This document shows positions 23,854 to 25,591 of a stretch of DNA of 25,591 bases, one piece after another; position 1 is the stretch's first letter; the number at the start of each line of letters is the position of its first letter. The position numbers and the translations under genes were made by a program. Origin of the DNA: CAZIQY01 sp964541605 (GTDB lineage: Bacteria > Desulfobacterota > Syntrophia > Syntrophales > UBA2185). The stretch spans positions 1 to 25,591 of the forward strand of contig CAZIQY010000035.1 of NCBI GenBank assembly GCA_964541605.1, written 5' to 3'. The notes under the pieces are model-generated. The model had not been told where the DNA came from and did not search any database. It worked only from the letters and a program-made list of their open reading frames with translations.

Positions 23854-23892
23854 GTGTACCCCATTATGTACACATATGTCACCCTTTGTCAA
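23854..23892 (-). promoter_or_regulatory. promoter and operator of the phd/PIN pair
   Basis: On the minus strand: TTGACA (23892-23887), 18-bp spacer, CATAAT (23868-23863). The inverted repeat GTGTAC-8-GTACAC (23854-23873) overlaps the -10 box and probable start, fitting antitoxin autorepression. Unlike the relBE promoter, both boxes lie inside the cassette. Confidence 0.65.
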
Positions 23893-23903
23893 TTCCTTTT
23901 TAA

Positions 23904-23965
23904 ATATAACCGTGAAAGCTAAGGGGCGCGGCGGCATTTTGCCGCGTCCCTCTTGAGCGTTTTGT
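23904..23965 (-). other. attC-like site of the nucleotidyltransferase cassette (attC2), split by an intron remnant
   Basis: On the minus strand the core is AAAAC-GCTCAAGAGGG, a GCGGC..GCCGC hairpin, then CCCCTTAGC-TTTCACG-GTTATAT (R' at 23910-23904). L'' GCTCAAGAGGG pairs with L' CCCCTTAGC, leaving a C and an A unpaired, as in genuine attC sites with extrahelical bases. The R'' core CCCTAAC is restored only if 23966-24251 is removed, joining 24256-24252 to 23965. Confidence 0.75.
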
Positions 23966-24251
23966 GTACGCCCGGCACGGGCGTGAACTCATGGGGTGAA
24001 AGTCTCCTGTATATGAATCCTGTCAATGCCTTTGTACATTGCGATGAACCCGACCGGGCGAGCGGAAATTTCGGGCGCGTCATAAGGTATGCTACTCCTC
24101 AAGTATTAACTTGCAGTTGCCGTCTTCTTATCAAAGAACTGTAGGTTATATTTTAACCGACTACGGTCCGTTAGTCTTTGGGAACCGCCCGGTGCGGACC
24201 CGCATGCCGGGTGGTGTGGGGGCTGGGGGAGAAAAACCCCTGGCTACCCGA
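23966..24251 (+). mobile_element. internally deleted group II intron remnant (IIC-attC-like), no reverse transcriptase
   Basis: The 5' end GTACGCCCGGCACGGGCG resembles the group II start (consensus GTGCG) with its first hairpin CGCCC/GGGCG, followed by GGGGTGAAAGTC, a familiar domain I element. The 3' end resembles domain V (CCCGG-TGCGG-loop-CCGCA-TG-CCGGG, with a 2-nt bulge on the 3' side) and domain VI (GCTGGGGG..CCCCTGGC), ending CTACCCGAT. The tetraloop of domain V is shortened and the middle of the intron, including the RT gene, is absent (286 nt instead of about 2 kb). It runs opposite to the cassettes and sits at TTGT/TAGG of attC2. The short open frames inside are not credible genes. 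This assignment rests on memory of the family. Confidence 0.6.
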
Positions 24252-24701
24252 TTAGGGAAGATGTTCTATGTCCTCCAAATCCTTATGTCTGCCTGTCGCC
24301 CGTTTGTTTGACTTCAGATCATCCAATGCAATAAAGTTTACCGGAATATCGTCAATTTCCACAATTTCCCGCCGCGAGTAGCATTCAGCAAACTCGACGC
24401 CAGACGCTCCGGTTATCACTTCAATCCGAACTGGGGGAACACCCATTCGGACGACCTTATCTTTTTCAGTAAAGAGCAATTTTGTTGTGTCCAGTTCCGG
24501 CATCCCAAAAGCCCGGAGCGCTCGTGCGGTCTTTTCGGCATTCGCCTCGCTGACTGCAATCCAAATATCCATGTCTCCAGTCGCCCGGGGGTACCCGTGG
24601 TACCCTACGGCATATCCGCCGACTACAAGGTACTCAACGCCGTGAGAGTTCAGCAATCTCAAGAAGTCTTTGAAGTCTGGATGAAGTTCGATAGCTGCCA
24701 T
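24252..24701 (-). CDS. nucleotidyltransferase-fold protein (DUF6036/AbiEii-like)
   Basis: 149 residues from ATG 24701 (MAAIELHPDF), which has GGAGGATGGTTT upstream; a longer frame to 24731 is less supported. EYLVVGGYAVGYHGYPRATG followed by DMDIWI is the nucleotidyltransferase signature (GG..a...HG..R.T.D.D), with the two Asp residues as metal ligands. IEVITGASGVEF and VNFIALDDLKSNKRATGRHK with KDLEDIEHL at the end are typical of this small family, which is often part of toxin-antitoxin-like pairs. It overlaps the preceding small gene by 68 bp in another frame. The stop codon TAA lies at the intron/attC boundary. Confidence 0.87.
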   Translation of the reverse strand: MAAIELHPDFKDFLRLLNSHGVEYLVVGGYAVGYHGYPRATGDMDIWIAVSEANAEKTARALRAFGMPELDTTKLLFTEKDKVVRMGVPPVRIEVITGASGVEFAECYSRREIVEIDDIPVNFIALDDLKSNKRATGRHKDLEDIEHLP

Positions 24702-24843
24702 AAACCATCCTCCGATTGTATTCAATTGCATTCATGCGGTCGGCAATCGTTCGTGATAACCAATATTGCTTTTCTTCGCTGTCATCGCCGAGGGGTGTAA
24801 CCACCAGTACTGCCTTATTAATGCGAGGTAGTGCGTTTTCCAT
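24634..24843 (-). CDS. small 69-residue protein paired with the nucleotidyltransferase
   Basis: Starts at ATG 24843 (MENALPRINKAVLVVTPLGD) with AAAGGTG upstream; a longer frame to 24903 would run back into attC3. DDSEEKQYWLSRTIADRMNA and EYNRRMVYG, ending RLQRLLEIAE, resembles the short proteins (YWLS.TP.ER...IE..R...YG...RLQR) commonly encoded just before such nucleotidyltransferases. Its role is unknown, possibly antitoxin-like. Only 24 bp separate its start from the attC3 cut site, leaving no space for its own promoter inside the cassette. Confidence 0.75.
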   Translation of the reverse strand: MENALPRINKAVLVVTPLGDDSEEKQYWLSRTIADRMNAIEYNRRMVYGSYRTSSRLQRLLEIAELSRR

Positions 24844-24866
24844 CAATGCTGCACCTTTCGTTATAT

Positions 24867-24931
24867 CTATAACGTGAAAGCTCACAGGGGGGCGTGTGTG
24901 CACGCCTATCCCGTGAAGCGCAATGTTATCC
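24867..24931 (-). other. attC-like site of the brnTA-type cassette (attC3)
   Basis: 65 bp on the minus strand: GGATAAC-ATTGC-GCTTCACGGG, hairpin GGCGTG..CACGCC, then CCTGTGAGC-TTTCAC-GTTATAG. L'' and L' pair with one extra T left out, the extrahelical base expected of attC. The TAA of GGATAAC is the stop codon of the upstream antitoxin gene. It is the cleanest of the three sites. Confidence 0.8.
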
Positions 24932-25198
24932 GGTCTTTATTTTTATGTCGCCTTCTATGTAACGGTGAATGATGCCGGAAATAAGAGTTTGGTAAGGGAT
25001 ACCCATCTCCATAGCTTTTTTTTGAATACCGATAAAATCGTGTTCATACAGGCGAATAGTTATGCGCTTGTCTTTTTTGAGGGTGTTTTTTGCCGCTGCC
25101 TTAATCGATTCAATTTCCTTTTTTGACGGAGTTGCAAGCTTTATCTTGCCTTTTTCCAGCGCATCAAGAATATCTCTTTCTTCTTTATCGTACTTCAT
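24926..25198 (-). CDS. CopG/BrnA-like antitoxin
   Basis: 90 residues. The N-terminal part is charged and helical (KEERDILDALEKGKIKLATP). The C-terminal KRITIRLYEHDFIGIQKKAM, MGIPYQTLISGIIHRYIEGD, is a ribbon-helix-helix of the CopG antitoxin type, strand IRLYEHDFIGI then two helices. It overlaps the toxin stop by 4 bp (ATGA), giving toxin-first order as in brnTA systems. Its own stop is inside attC3. The RHH probably represses the promoter at 25486-25514, which carries a palindrome. Confidence 0.87.
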   Translation of the reverse strand: MKYDKEERDILDALEKGKIKLATPSKKEIESIKAAAKNTLKKDKRITIRLYEHDFIGIQKKAMEMGIPYQTLISGIIHRYIEGDIKIKTG

Positions 25199-25479
25199 TT
25201 TTTGTTCTCCAGTTCTTCTTTATACATCTTCGTTGCTTTCCGGCTGGGTATTATGGTTTTCAAATAAATGTGCTCCTTTTCAACCACATACGGAACGATA
25301 TAAATATAACCATCAACGATAACAAAATACAGCTTCTGTCCAGGATAGTTTGACTGGTCGGGATGATCAGCTATTTTCCACACATCGCCGCGCGAAAGAT
25401 GAATGATTATTTGCTCGAAAGATACATTCCTTTCGTTTTTTAACCACTCATTCTTTTCAGCATTCCAGTCGTATTTCAT
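25195..25479 (-). CDS. BrnT-family toxin
   Basis: 94 residues. MKYDWNAEKNEWLKNERNVS with FEQIIIHLSRGDVW is the usual start (strand, then the K.EWL..ERG.SFE helix). YPGQKLYFVIVDGYIYIVPY and KTIIPSRKATKMY form the rest of the RelE-like BrnT sheet with its Arg/Lys end. It is predicted to be an RNase-type toxin neutralised by the following antitoxin. No ribosome binding site is visible (AATTAAACC before ATG), and the predicted -10 box ends only 6 bp before the start, so the mRNA may be leaderless. Confidence 0.85.
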   Translation of the reverse strand: MKYDWNAEKNEWLKNERNVSFEQIIIHLSRGDVWKIADHPDQSNYPGQKLYFVIVDGYIYIVPYVVEKEHIYLKTIIPSRKATKMYKEELENKK

Positions 25480-25485
25480 GGTTTA

Positions 25486-25514
25486 ATTGTACATCATTTG
25501 TATGTACAGATCAA
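25486..25514 (-). promoter_or_regulatory. promoter and operator of the brnTA-like pair
   Basis: On the minus strand: TTGATC (25514-25509), 17-bp spacer, TACAAT (25491-25486). The inverted repeat TGTACAT-7-ATGTACA (25488-25508) fills the spacer and -10 box, consistent with antitoxin autorepression. Confidence 0.6.
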
Positions 25515-25534
25515 GAGATATTATCATTTTTTAT

Positions 25535-25583
25535 GGATAACGAGCCTGTAGAAAAAGTCCTTTTGCAGGATTGTAGTATCCTG
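25535..25583. other. possible further attC edge and a small hairpin at the window end
   Basis: GGATAAC (25535-25541) is GTTATCC on the minus strand, the form of an attC R' core at the expected distance upstream of brnT. CAGGAT-6-ATCCTG (25566-25583) is a perfect 6-bp inverted repeat. The other half would lie past the window, and the L' arm does not match the other sites well. Confidence 0.25.
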
Positions 25584-25591
25584 ATCAAAAC

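Noticed and set aside
23953..24311. Two short plus-strand frames in the intron remnant (63 and 66 codons)
   Set aside because: They lie in structured intron-like and attC DNA, lack ribosome binding sites and resemble no protein.
22449..25591. CRISPR array or transposon as explanation for the repeated palindromes
   Set aside because: The repeats differ in sequence and share only attC-like architecture; no transposase or regular spacers are present.
25535..25591. Insertion sequence end at the window edge
   Set aside because: The wording is suggestive, but no second end, target duplication or transposase is visible in the window.

Overview
The window looks like chromosomal DNA of an anaerobic, fatty-acid-oxidising bacterium, most likely a syntrophic or sulfate-reducing deltaproteobacterium (Desulfobacterota, Syntrophus/Smithella-like). 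This is inferred from the compact beta-oxidation operon with CoA-transferase activation, the B12 mutase module, a Memo-family protein and a dispersed palindromic repeat. No rRNA, tRNA or CRISPR array was seen.

Region 1 (1-14229) is a short-chain fatty acid module. A sodium:solute symporter (127-1752), preceded by the tail of a probable small partner gene, could import the acid. After a small membrane protein come two CoA-transferase subunits (2713-4687), an acyl-CoA dehydrogenase, a thiolase, a 3-hydroxyacyl-CoA dehydrogenase, a crotonase and a second acyl-CoA dehydrogenase (to 10506). Together they cover activation and a full turn from butyryl-CoA to two acetyl-CoA. A small minus-strand gene of unknown function follows. 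Then comes a B12-dependent acyl-CoA mutase with split subunits and its MeaB chaperone (11081-14166), closed by a terminator. The mutase has Phe89, Ala116 and Gln207 where methylmalonyl-CoA mutase has Tyr, Ala and Arg. This points to isobutyryl-CoA/butyryl-CoA isomerisation, so the module reads as a combined butyrate and isobutyrate oxidation unit.

Region 2 (14270-22448) is ordinary chromosome: a cNMP/CBS/DUF294 nucleotidyltransferase with a DEDDh exonuclease, a secreted DUF4124 protein, an unusual zinc-site plus J-domain protein, a Memo-like protein, a phosphofructokinase of the Gly/Lys type, and a YcbB-like L,D-transpeptidase.

Region 3 (22449-25591) differs in style. All genes are small, on the minus strand, and mostly toxin-antitoxin-like pairs: relBE-like, phd/PIN, a 69-residue protein plus nucleotidyltransferase, and brnTA-like. 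Three of the junctions carry sites with the same design: an NNNTAAC core, a 5-nt spacer, GCTYMA, a hairpin and GTTATNN. I read these as integron attC sites, and the region as the distal part of a cassette array whose integrase would lie beyond 25591. One attC is split by about 286 nt that look like an internally deleted, RT-less group II intron. The intron runs opposite to the cassettes, as described for group IIC-attC introns. Several pairs have a clear sigma70-type promoter overlapped by a palindromic operator, and one promoter straddles a cassette junction.
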